Source: Salinibacterium sp.
GTDB lineage: Bacteria > Actinomycetota > Actinomycetes > Actinomycetales > Microbacteriaceae
Direction of reading: 5' to 3'
DNA: 64,000 bases
Assembly (NCBI GenBank): GCA_015234465.1
Contig: JADGNA010000008.1
Span: 434,001-498,000 of the forward strand
Made by a program: the position numbers and the translations under genes. This document shows, one piece after another, positions 25,733 to 32,568 of this stretch (its first letter is position 1; every line of letters starts with the position of its first letter). Under the pieces are notes generated by a model that saw only the letters and a program-made list of their open reading frames with translations, made no database searches and was not told the DNA's origin.

Positions 25733-26836
25733 TCACTCCCCCGGCCAGATGAGGGTGCCGTTGTCGTAGAGGTCGGCGACGAGGTCGGCGTCCATCATGT
25801 CTTCGATCGCGGGGAGGTTCTTCACGCCGCCGTACTGCTCGACGAGCTTGTACTCCTGCTCCCACTGCGCGACCGTCTGCACGCCGGGCGCCAGGTCGGG
25901 GTTGCTCGTGACCCACGTCGACTCGACGTTCCAGGTGCGCTCGAGCTGCTCACGCGGGAAGGCGGAACCCTGGCCGTTCTCCTCCGCGAGCTCGCTGATC
26001 ATGTCGATGCACTCGTCGGAGTTCGCGAGGCAGTGCTCGAGCGCCTTGAGGCTCGCGCGCATGAAGTCGGCGGCGACCTCGCGGTGCTCCTCGAGGAACT
26101 TGGTGTTGACCTCCATGACGTTGTAGGTGCCGTCGACACCCTCGTCAGCGGGGAAGAACTCGCTGAACTCCTCGCCCATCGCGCGCAGCGTCTCGGGCTG
26201 GTTCGAGGCGTAGCCGACGATCGCGTCGACCTGGCCGCGCGTGACGACGGTCGGGTCGTAGTTGGTCATCTTGACCAGTTCGACCTTGGACACGTCGACG
26301 CCCGCGTTGTCGAGCATGGCGGATGCGATGGGCGTGAGGTTGATGAAGTAGCCGAGCTTCTTGCCTTCAAGGTCCTTGAGGCTCGTGACGTCCTTGTGGG
26401 CGAAGATCGAGAAGGGCGAGGTGCTGCCGTAGGTCGCGACGGCCGTGAGGTTGTCGCTGTTGGCGGCGGCGAGCATCACATCGGATGCCGAACCGAGCGC
26501 CGTGAACTGTGCCTGGCCCGAGGAGACGAGCTGCTGGCCGTTCGCACCGGATGCGTTGATCTCGACGTCGAGGCAGAGGTCGTCGAAGAAGCCCATCTCC
26601 TCGGCGAGGAAGACGTCCATCTGGCCGGCGCTGGCCGAGTAGCCATAGCCCGAGATGTAGGTGATGGTGCCGGCGTCGCGGTTGCGCTCGCACTCCTCCT
26701 GGCTGAGGAGCGAGTCGCTCGGCTCAGCCGGTTCGGCGTCACCGGCGCAACCCGTGAGCACGAGTGCGGCGGCAGCGAACACGCTGGCGATGGATACTGC
26801 GCGGCGCTGTGCACCGCTGGCAAGAAGAGCATTCAC
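25733..26836 (-). CDS. Substrate-binding lipoprotein, NMT1/THI5-like (RibY-type candidate)
   Basis: 367 residues. The signal peptide ends in lipobox LTGCAG (Cys about 30). The mature part (TYISGYGYSASAGQMDVFLAEEMGFFDDLCLDVEI, GQQLVSSGQAQFTALGS, SIFAHKDVTSLKDLEGKKLGYF, MTNYDPTVVTRGQVDAIVGYASNQPET) has the NMT1/THI5 periplasmic-binding fold used for pyrimidine precursors, riboflavin (RibY) and sulfonates. First gene of the five-gene operon. GTG start at 26836. A 22-bp palindrome at 26896-26917 lies about 60 bp upstream and is the likely control site. Confidence 0.88.
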   Translation of the reverse strand: MNALLASGAQRRAVSIASVFAAAALVLTGCAGDAEPAEPSDSLLSQEECERNRDAGTITYISGYGYSASAGQMDVFLAEEMGFFDDLCLDVEINASGANGQQLVSSGQAQFTALGSASDVMLAAANSDNLTAVATYGSTSPFSIFAHKDVTSLKDLEGKKLGYFINLTPIASAMLDNAGVDVSKVELVKMTNYDPTVVTRGQVDAIVGYASNQPETLRAMGEEFSEFFPADEGVDGTYNVMEVNTKFLEEHREVAADFMRASLKALEHCLANSDECIDMISELAEENGQGSAFPREQLERTWNVESTWVTSNPDLAPGVQTVAQWEQEYKLVEQYGGVKNLPAIEDMMDADLVADLYDNGTLIWPGE

Positions 26837-26895
26837 GGGAGGTTCCTTCCTCGGGCCGGGTCCGTCATTGGATGGCAGGCCAAAGCTAACACGGT

Positions 26896-26917
26896 CAAGA
26901 TTGAATACTCAACCTTG
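26896..26917. promoter_or_regulatory. 22-bp palindromic operator candidate upstream of the RibY/RcaE-like operon
   Basis: CAAGATTGA (26896-26904), ATAC, then TCAACCTTG (26909-26917): arms match at 8 of 9 positions. The core TCAAGATTGA differs by one base from TCAAGTTTGA at 21171-21180 in the padR/flavin reductase intergenic region. It sits 60 bp before the GTG of the first transporter gene, where a repressor would act. Confidence 0.55.
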
Positions 26918-26964
26918 TCGGTTCGCAGAATGGACCGAGGAAGGCCCCCCGTTTTGGGCTGTGC

Positions 26965-28179
26965 CTAGACGCGCTCGATGATCATCGAGGTGCCCTGGCC
27001 GACACCGACGCACATGGTCGCGAGGCCACGCTTGGCATCCTCGCGCTCCATGCGACCCAGCAGCGTGACGACGAGGCGCGAACCACTGGAGCCGAGCGGA
27101 TGCCCCAGGGCGATCGCCCCACCGTCGCGGTTCACGATCTCAGGGTCGATGCCGAGCCCGCGCACAGTCGCGAGCGACTGGGTCGCGAAGGCCTCGTTGA
27201 GCTCGACGGCGCCGAACTGGTCGATCGTCATGCCCGTGCGGTCGAGCAGCTTCTGCGTCGCCGGGATGGGGCCGATGCCCATGACGGGCGGCGCGACACC
27301 AGCCGAGGCGCCGGCGACGATGCGGGCCCGAGCCGCGAGACCGTATTTCTCGACCGCGCGCTCCGATGCGACGACGATCGCCGAGGCACCATCGTTGAGC
27401 GAGCTCGAGTTGCCGGCCGTGACGACACCGCCGGGCTTGACGACGGGACGAAGCCCCGCGAGCACCTCAGCGGTCGTGCCGGCACGGGGACCCTCATCCG
27501 TGTCCACCACGGTGTCGCCCTTGCGACCCTTGACGGTCACGGGAACGATCTCGTCCGTGAAGTGGCCCGCCTCGATCGCGGCGAGCGCGTTGGCGTGCGA
27601 GCGCACCGCGAAGGCGTCGGCATCCTCGCGGGAGATACCGTAGACCTCGGCGACCTCCTCGCCCGTCTCGGGCATCGACAGCGTGAACTTGTCGTCGCGC
27701 GACAGGTCGCCGCCCTTACCGAAGCGAGGGTTGACGAAGCGCCATCCGATCGAGGTGTCGAAGGTCTGGCCGGGCTTGGCGAAGGCCTTGTCGGGCTTCT
27801 CCATGACCCAGGGCGCCCGGCTCATCGACTCGACACCACCCGCGACGACGATGTCGGCGTCGCCCGAGCGGATCATCTGCGAGGCGAGCACGATCGCGCT
27901 GAGGCCGGACGCGCAGAGGCGGTTGACCGTGAGCCCGGGCACGTGGTCGGGGAAGCCGGCGAGCAGCCACGACATGCGAGCGACGTTGCGGTTCTCCTCG
28001 CCCGCACCATTGGCGTTGCCCATGATGACCTCGTCGACGTCGGCCGGGTCGATGCCCGCGCGCGTCACCGCCTCCTTGATCACGAGCGCCGCCAGGTCGT
28101 CGGGGCGCACCGAGGAGAGCGCGCCGCCATAGCGGCCGACGGGGGTGCGGGCGCCGCCAATGAGGAAGGCTTCAGTCAT
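26965..28179 (-). CDS. Acetyl-CoA C-acyltransferase (thiolase)
   Basis: 404 residues, a full-length degradative-type thiolase. AFLIGGARTPVGRYGGALS opens the protein; the acyl-enzyme Cys is in VNRLCASGLSA; NEAFATQSLA, GGAIALGHPLGSSGSR (catalytic His) and the second Cys in TMCVGVGQG complete the active site. It cleaves 3-oxoacyl-CoA with CoA, as in fatty-acid or beta-ketoadipate degradation; the sequence alone does not fix chain length. It stands apart from other beta-oxidation genes. It lies upstream of the riboflavin-type operon on the same strand, but the 128-bp gap with an operator suggests independent transcription. Confidence 0.92.
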   Translation of the reverse strand: MTEAFLIGGARTPVGRYGGALSSVRPDDLAALVIKEAVTRAGIDPADVDEVIMGNANGAGEENRNVARMSWLLAGFPDHVPGLTVNRLCASGLSAIVLASQMIRSGDADIVVAGGVESMSRAPWVMEKPDKAFAKPGQTFDTSIGWRFVNPRFGKGGDLSRDDKFTLSMPETGEEVAEVYGISREDADAFAVRSHANALAAIEAGHFTDEIVPVTVKGRKGDTVVDTDEGPRAGTTAEVLAGLRPVVKPGGVVTAGNSSSLNDGASAIVVASERAVEKYGLAARARIVAGASAGVAPPVMGIGPIPATQKLLDRTGMTIDQFGAVELNEAFATQSLATVRGLGIDPEIVNRDGGAIALGHPLGSSGSRLVVTLLGRMEREDAKRGLATMCVGVGQGTSMIIERV

Positions 28180-28304
28180 GGGTCTGGGTCCTTACGTGAG
28201 GTGCGAGAGATGCAGCGTTCCATTGTCTCAACCGGATGCGGCGGCCACCAATTCCCCATTCAGGCTGAATGCAGACACGCAGCGCCCGGTCGTATGCTCA
28301 GCCC

Positions 28305-28787
28305 ATGACCCTCACGGAGATCCCCCTCACGCGACTCGACGGCACGGTTGAGCGCTTCGCCGACTACGCCGACAAGGTCGTGCTCGTCGTCAACGTCGCA
28401 TCCCGCTGCGGGCTCGCACCCCAGTACGAGCAGCTCGAGGAGCTGCAGCGCACGTACGGCGAGCGCGGCTTCACGGTGCTCGGCTTTCCCAGCAACCAGT
28501 TCGCGCAGGAGCTCAAGAGCAGCGACGACATCGCGGAGTACTGCTCCACGACGTGGGGCGTCACCTTCCCGATGATGGAGAAGACGAAGGTCAACGGGGG
28601 CAAGAAGCATCCGCTCTATGCCGAGCTGCACAGGGCGAAGGACTCGGCCGGCCTCGCCGGACCCGTCGTCTGGAACTTCGAGAAGTTCCTCGTGCTGCCA
28701 AGCGGCGAGGTGCACCGCTTCCGCCCCACGACGAAGCCAGACGACCCCGCCATCATCGAACTCATCGAAGCCAACCTGCCGAATTAG
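28305..28787 (+). CDS. Glutathione peroxidase-family thiol peroxidase
   Basis: 160 residues with the thioredoxin fold of the GPx family. The peroxidatic cysteine is in VVNVASRCGLAPQYEQLEEL; FPSNQFAQEL and the catalytic Trp in GPVVWNFEKFLV complete the tetrad. In actinobacteria, which lack glutathione, such enzymes reduce peroxides using thioredoxin or mycothiol-linked donors. ATG 28305 has no ribosome-binding site; TATGCT lies 6 nt upstream, suggesting a leaderless message. Followed after 8 nt by a small GNAT gene. Confidence 0.92.
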   Translation: MTLTEIPLTRLDGTVERFADYADKVVLVVNVASRCGLAPQYEQLEELQRTYGERGFTVLGFPSNQFAQELKSSDDIAEYCSTTWGVTFPMMEKTKVNGGKKHPLYAELHRAKDSAGLAGPVVWNFEKFLVLPSGEVHRFRPTTKPDDPAIIELIEANLPN

Positions 28788-28795
28788 GAGGCACC

Positions 28796-29080
28796 ATGTC
28801 TGAGAAGTTCAGTCACGAAGCGGATGCCCGCCGCTACACGCTGCGCATCGACGGCGAGCTCATCAGCGTGCTCGACTACGCGCCGAACGGCGACAGGGTC
28901 TCGTTCACGCGCACGTACACGAATCCCGCCTACCGCGGCAAGGGCTACGCGGCGAAGGTCACGGAGTACGCCGTCAACGATGTCGAGGCGCAGGGCGGCA
29001 AGCGCATCGTGCCCATGTGCTGGTTCGTGGGCCAGTGGTTCGACGAGCATCCGGAGCGCGCCGAACTGCTCGCGCGCTAG
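28796..29080 (+). CDS. Small GNAT-family N-acetyltransferase (YjdJ-type)
   Basis: 94 residues. FSHEADARRYTLRIDGELISVLDYAPNGDRVSFTRTYTNPAYRGKGYAAKVTEYAVNDVEAQG shows the minimal GNAT fold. The acetyl-CoA pyrophosphate loop is RGKGYAAK (pattern Q/RxxGxG/A). The C-terminal CWFVGQWFDEHPE is characteristic of the short YjdJ/Gtn10-like subfamily. The acceptor substrate is unknown. ATG 28796 follows GGAGGCACC, 8 nt after the peroxidase stop, so both are probably co-transcribed. Confidence 0.88.
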   Translation: MSEKFSHEADARRYTLRIDGELISVLDYAPNGDRVSFTRTYTNPAYRGKGYAAKVTEYAVNDVEAQGGKRIVPMCWFVGQWFDEHPERAELLAR

Positions 29081-29096
29081 CTATAGCGTGGAGGGC

Positions 29097-29573
29097 ATGG
29101 AGGAGACGCCCTGGCTCGACGACGAGCAGCTGCGCGCGTGGAAGCGCTTCGTCGCCGTCGTCGAGCAGCTGCCGGGCATCCTCGACAGCCAACTGCAGCA
29201 GGACTCAGACCTGAGCCACTTCGAGTACTACGTGCTCGCCATGCTCTCCGAGGCGCCGGGCCGCACCCTGCGCATGACCGCCCTCGCTGAGCGGACCAAC
29301 GCCACCCTCCCCCGCCTCTCCCACGTCGTCGCCAGGCTCGAGAAGCGCGGCTACATCGAGCGGGAGCGCTCCGCCGAAGACAAGCGGGCAACAAACGCCG
29401 TGCTCACGGATGCCGGCTGGCAGAAGACTGTCGCCGCCGCCCCCGGCCACGTGCGCGCGGTGCATGACCATGTCATCGCCCCACTCAGCCGCGAGCAGAT
29501 CGCCCAACTCGACGCGATCGCGACCGCGATCCTCGGCCGCATCGCCCCCGACAGGCCACTGCCCGAAGCCTGA
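29097..29573 (+). CDS. MarR-family transcriptional regulator
   Basis: 158 residues. The winged helix covers about 45-110 (SHFEYYVLAMLSEAPGRTLRMTALAERTNATLPRLSHVVARLEKRGYIERERSAEDKRATNAVLTDAG), with the MarR dimer helices on both sides. ATG 29097 has TAGCGT 7 nt upstream (29084-29089) as well as GAGGG close by, so it could be leaderless. It may sense oxidants or phenolics, as do many MarR proteins beside peroxidase genes, but this is only context. Confidence 0.92.
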   Translation: MEETPWLDDEQLRAWKRFVAVVEQLPGILDSQLQQDSDLSHFEYYVLAMLSEAPGRTLRMTALAERTNATLPRLSHVVARLEKRGYIERERSAEDKRATNAVLTDAGWQKTVAAAPGHVRAVHDHVIAPLSREQIAQLDAIATAILGRIAPDRPLPEA

Positions 29574-29612
29574 TCGCACGACGCTGCCAGCCTGCCGTCG
29601 TAGTGTGGAACG

Positions 29613-29969
29613 ATGACAGAGCGCAGCCCGCACCCCGAACAGGCCAGGCCTGAGCGGATGCCGCGCGGCGGCGCCAGCCTCGAGGTACTGCGTGCCGAGG
29701 CTCATCAGGAACTCGACACCGTCATCGAGGAGCGACTGCTCGGCGGCGAGGACCCGTGGAACTTCATGGAAGAGCTCCCCAGCGTCGACGAGATGGTCGT
29801 CTACCTCCTTCGCGCCGACGCGATCAACGCCAACGACGGCGTGCTCCCCTCCCCCACCCGTGAGTACCGGGTGATGCGGCAGATCGCACTCGAGCATCCG
29901 GCCCTCACACCGACCGTGTGGCGCATGCTCGAGGCCGACGGCACCCTCAAATCCCGCGGAGCGGCATAG
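29613..29969 (+). CDS. Hypothetical protein, 118 residues
   Basis: I do not recognise the family. It is acidic and helical (GASLEVLRAEAHQELDTVIEERLLGG, DEMVVYLLRADAINANDG), with no membrane segment, cysteine pair or catalytic motif. Codon usage is as biased as in its neighbours, so it is probably a real gene. ATG 29613 is preceded by TAGTGT at 6 nt and has no ribosome-binding site, consistent with a leaderless transcript. Confidence 0.72.
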   Translation: MTERSPHPEQARPERMPRGGASLEVLRAEAHQELDTVIEERLLGGEDPWNFMEELPSVDEMVVYLLRADAINANDGVLPSPTREYRVMRQIALEHPALTPTVWRMLEADGTLKSRGAA

Positions 29970-30009
29970 TCACCCGCCGTTCATGGCCGCTGGCTAGGCT
30001 GGCCACACC

Positions 30010-30723
30010 ATGCGACTCCACCTCATCCGCCACGGGCAGACACCCGCCAACGCGCTCGGGCTACTGGACACTGCACACCCCGGCCCCGGGCTGACCGAGC
30101 TCGGACACGAGCAGGCGCGCCGCATCCCCACCCAGCTCGATGCGATCGACGCGCTCTACACCTCGGAGCTCGTGCGCACCCACCTGACGGCTGAGCCCCT
30201 CGCGACGACGCGCGGGCTCGACCGCACCACCCTGCCAGGGCTACACGAGATCGAGGCGGGCGACCTTGAGGGGCGCAGCGACCGCGACGCCGTCATCACC
30301 TACCTCAAGACGACCTTCGCATGGGGCATCGGCGAACTCGACGCACGCATGCCCGGCGGACCGAACGGACGCGACTTCTTCGAACGCTACGACGCCGACA
30401 TTGAGACGATCCTCGCCAGCGGGGCAGAATCCGCTGCCCTCGTCAGCCACGGCGCCGCCATCCGCGTCTGGGTGGCCCGCCACGCACGCAACGTCGCCAC
30501 CTCCTTCGCGGCCGAGCACAAGCTCGAGAACACGGGAATCGTCGTCATGGAGGGCTCCTTCACCGAAGGCTGGACCCTCCGCCGCTGGCAGGAGACCCTC
30601 GTCGACGAACTGACGGATGCCACAGCTCCCGACCCCACGGCAGAAACCCTCAAGGGGGCCGTCGGCTCAGAGCAGGCCGACCGGCTCGTGCAGGAGAACG
30701 CGCGGCACGTCGCCGGCGAGTAG
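30010..30723 (+). CDS. Histidine phosphatase-family protein
   Basis: 237 residues of the phosphoglycerate mutase-like superfamily. The phosphohistidine motif is MRLHLIRHGQTPANALG at the N-terminus; the second arginine and acid lie in LYTSELVRTHLTAEPLA and LPGLHEIEAGDLEG; the second catalytic histidine is in ALVSHGAAIRVW. It probably dephosphorylates a small phosphometabolite in the cytoplasm. No partner is evident. TAGGCT lies 9 nt before the ATG. Confidence 0.9.
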   Translation: MRLHLIRHGQTPANALGLLDTAHPGPGLTELGHEQARRIPTQLDAIDALYTSELVRTHLTAEPLATTRGLDRTTLPGLHEIEAGDLEGRSDRDAVITYLKTTFAWGIGELDARMPGGPNGRDFFERYDADIETILASGAESAALVSHGAAIRVWVARHARNVATSFAAEHKLENTGIVVMEGSFTEGWTLRRWQETLVDELTDATAPDPTAETLKGAVGSEQADRLVQENARHVAGE

Positions 30724-30731
30724 CCCGCTGG

Positions 30732-31076
30732 TTACTCGCGCGCGCTGAGCACGCAGAACTCGTTGCCCTCTGGGTCTGCCATGACGACCCAGGGCACGTC
30801 CACCTGCCCGATGTCGACGCGGCGAGCGCCGAGGCCTTCCAGTCGAGCGACCTCCGCATCCTGGTCGTCCGGCACGAAGTCGAGGTGCAGGCGGTTCTTG
30901 ACGACCTTCTCGTCTGGGGTGTTCCAGAAGGCGAGCGTCGGGCCACCCTCGGGGTTCCTGATCTCGATGCCCTCCTCCTCGTCGACGATCTCCCAGCCGA
31001 GGGCATCCGCCCACCAGCGCCCGAGCGTCTGGGCGTCCTTGCAGTCGATCACCACTTCTTCGAGTCGCAGAGCCAT
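30732..31076 (-). CDS. VOC-superfamily (glyoxalase-like) protein
   Basis: 114 residues forming one pair of beta-alpha-beta-beta-beta modules: RLEEVVIDCKDAQTLGRWWADALGWEI, then NRLHLDFVPDDQDAEVARLEGLGARRV and MADPEGNEFCVL. The PEGNEFCV ending is the standard metal/effector strand of the glyoxalase/bleomycin-resistance superfamily. Substrate unknown. TATCCT lies 7 nt upstream of the ATG on the minus strand, again a leaderless pattern. Convergent with the phosphatase gene. Confidence 0.9.
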   Translation of the reverse strand: MALRLEEVVIDCKDAQTLGRWWADALGWEIVDEEEGIEIRNPEGGPTLAFWNTPDEKVVKNRLHLDFVPDDQDAEVARLEGLGARRVDIGQVDVPWVVMADPEGNEFCVLSARE

Positions 31077-31133
31077 GCGAGGGAGGATACGTCTGTCCAG
31101 CCGCCGCGGACAGTGCTCGCTTACGCTGGACCC

Positions 31134-31397
31134 ATGACCACCAAGACCGACTACATCCCCGCCGAGGGCATCACGATGTTCAGCACCACCTGGTGCGGCT
31201 ACTGCCGCAACCTGAAGGGGCAGCTCGACCGCGAGGGCATCCCCTACACGGAGGTGAACATCGAGCAGGTCGAGGGCACTGCCGAGCTCGTGGCATCCGT
31301 CAATGGTGGCAACCAGACGGTGCCGACCGTGATCTTCCCCGACGGCTCGACCGCGACGAACCCGTCGCTCGCTGATGTGAAGGCGCGCCTGGGCTAA
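31134..31397 (+). CDS. Mycoredoxin / glutaredoxin-like protein
   Basis: 87 residues with a thioredoxin fold. The active site WCGYC (residues 20-24) and the cis-Pro segment TVPTVIFPDG match mycoredoxin-1, which reduces mycothiol mixed disulfides. The length and motif fit Mrx1 of other actinobacteria. ATG 31134 is preceded by TACGCT at 6 nt. Its neighbour downstream is an Xi-class GST of the hydroquinone-reductase type, another thiol-dependent reductase, so the pair may form a mycothiol-based detoxification pair. Confidence 0.9.
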   Translation: MTTKTDYIPAEGITMFSTTWCGYCRNLKGQLDREGIPYTEVNIEQVEGTAELVASVNGGNQTVPTVIFPDGSTATNPSLADVKARLG

Positions 31398-31410
31398 TGC
31401 CCCGTGGCTG

Positions 31411-31482
31411 CGAATGACCGCTTCTCGGACAGATGACTGCGCCGCGGCAGCGTCATCTGTCCGAAAGGCGGTCATTTGCGTC
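31411..31482. repeat. 68-bp intergenic palindrome (family A, copy 2)
   Basis: Arms 31411-31437 and 31452-31478 (27 nt each) pair at 24 of 27 positions, with a 14-nt centre containing GCCGCGGC. Two of the exceptions would be G-U wobbles in RNA. Compared with the copy at 18211-18284, arm position 11 changes from G-C to C-G while still pairing, a compensatory change. Confidence 0.88.
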
Positions 31483-31519
31483 ACCAAGCGGATGCCACAG
31501 CCGGGGTAGCGTCGGAAGC

Positions 31520-32530
31520 ATGAGCCAAGACCACACCCCGAGTTACGTGACGCCCGGGCAAGAGTTCGACCGCGACACCAACTACATCGAGGACCGCATC
31601 ACGCGCGACGGTCGCGACGACTGGCCCGTCGAGGCGGGACGCTACCGACTGGTTGCCGCCCGTGCCTGCCCGTGGGCGAACCGCACGACGATCGTGCGCC
31701 GCCTCCTCGGGCTCGAAGACGCCATCTCGCTCGGTCTGCCGGGACCGACGCACGACAAGCGCTCCTGGACCTTCGACCTCGACCCCGACGGCCGCGACCC
31801 CGTGCTCGGCATCGAGCGCCTGCAGGAGGCGTACTTCAAGCGTTTCGCCGACTACCCGCGCGGCATCACGGTGCCCGCCATCGTGGATGTGCCGAGCGGG
31901 ATGGTCGTCACCAACAGCTACCCGCAGATCACGCTCGACTTCTCCACCGAGTGGGTCGAGCACCACCGGGAGGGCGCACCCGAGCTCTACCCGTCGGAGC
32001 TGCGGGACGAGATCGACGAGGTCGCCGAACTGATCTTCCACGACGTCAACAACGGCGTCTACAAGTGCGGCTTCGCGGGCAGCCAGAAGTCCTACGAGCG
32101 GGCCTACGACACCCTCTTCTCCCGCCTCGACTGGCTCGAGGACCGCCTGTCGCGGCAGCGCTACCTCGTGGGTGACACGATCACCGAGGCAGACATCCGT
32201 CTGTTCACGACGCTCGTGCGCTTCGACGCCGTCTATCACGGGCACTTCAAGTGCAACCGCAACAAGCTCAGCGAGATGCCGGTGCTGTGGGCGTATGCGC
32301 GCGACCTGTTCCAGACGCCCGGCTTCGGTGACACGGTCGACTTCGACCAGATCAAGGCGCACTACTACGTCACGCACGTCGACATCAATCCGACCCAGAT
32401 CATCCCCAAGGGGCCGGATGCCGCAGCCTGGCGCACCTCGCACGCGCGAGAGGAGCTCGGGGGTCGCCCCTTCGGCGACGGCACCCCGCCGAGCCCTCCG
32501 CCCGCCGACGAGCGCGTCCCGGGGTTCTGA
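31520..32530 (+). CDS. Glutathionyl/mycothiolyl-hydroquinone reductase-like GST (Xi class, ECM4/YqjG family)
   Basis: 336 residues. The N-terminal thioredoxin-like domain has the catalytic CPWA motif in ARACPWANRTTIVRRLLGLE and TNSYPQITLDFS. The C-terminal helical domain has the family residues in VNNGVYKCGFAGSQKSYERAYD and EADIRLFTTLVRFDAVYHGHFKCN. It reduces thiol-conjugated hydroquinones. Since actinobacteria generally lack glutathione, mycothiol is the likely thiol. ATG 31520 follows TAGCGT by 7 nt, consistent with leaderless translation. It lies downstream of the mycoredoxin gene, separated by the family A palindrome. Confidence 0.93.
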   Translation: MSQDHTPSYVTPGQEFDRDTNYIEDRITRDGRDDWPVEAGRYRLVAARACPWANRTTIVRRLLGLEDAISLGLPGPTHDKRSWTFDLDPDGRDPVLGIERLQEAYFKRFADYPRGITVPAIVDVPSGMVVTNSYPQITLDFSTEWVEHHREGAPELYPSELRDEIDEVAELIFHDVNNGVYKCGFAGSQKSYERAYDTLFSRLDWLEDRLSRQRYLVGDTITEADIRLFTTLVRFDAVYHGHFKCNRNKLSEMPVLWAYARDLFQTPGFGDTVDFDQIKAHYYVTHVDINPTQIIPKGPDAAAWRTSHAREELGGRPFGDGTPPSPPPADERVPGF

Positions 32531-32568
32531 CTCACTCTCGCTGAGGGCGGGCCTGAGATAGTGGAGGG

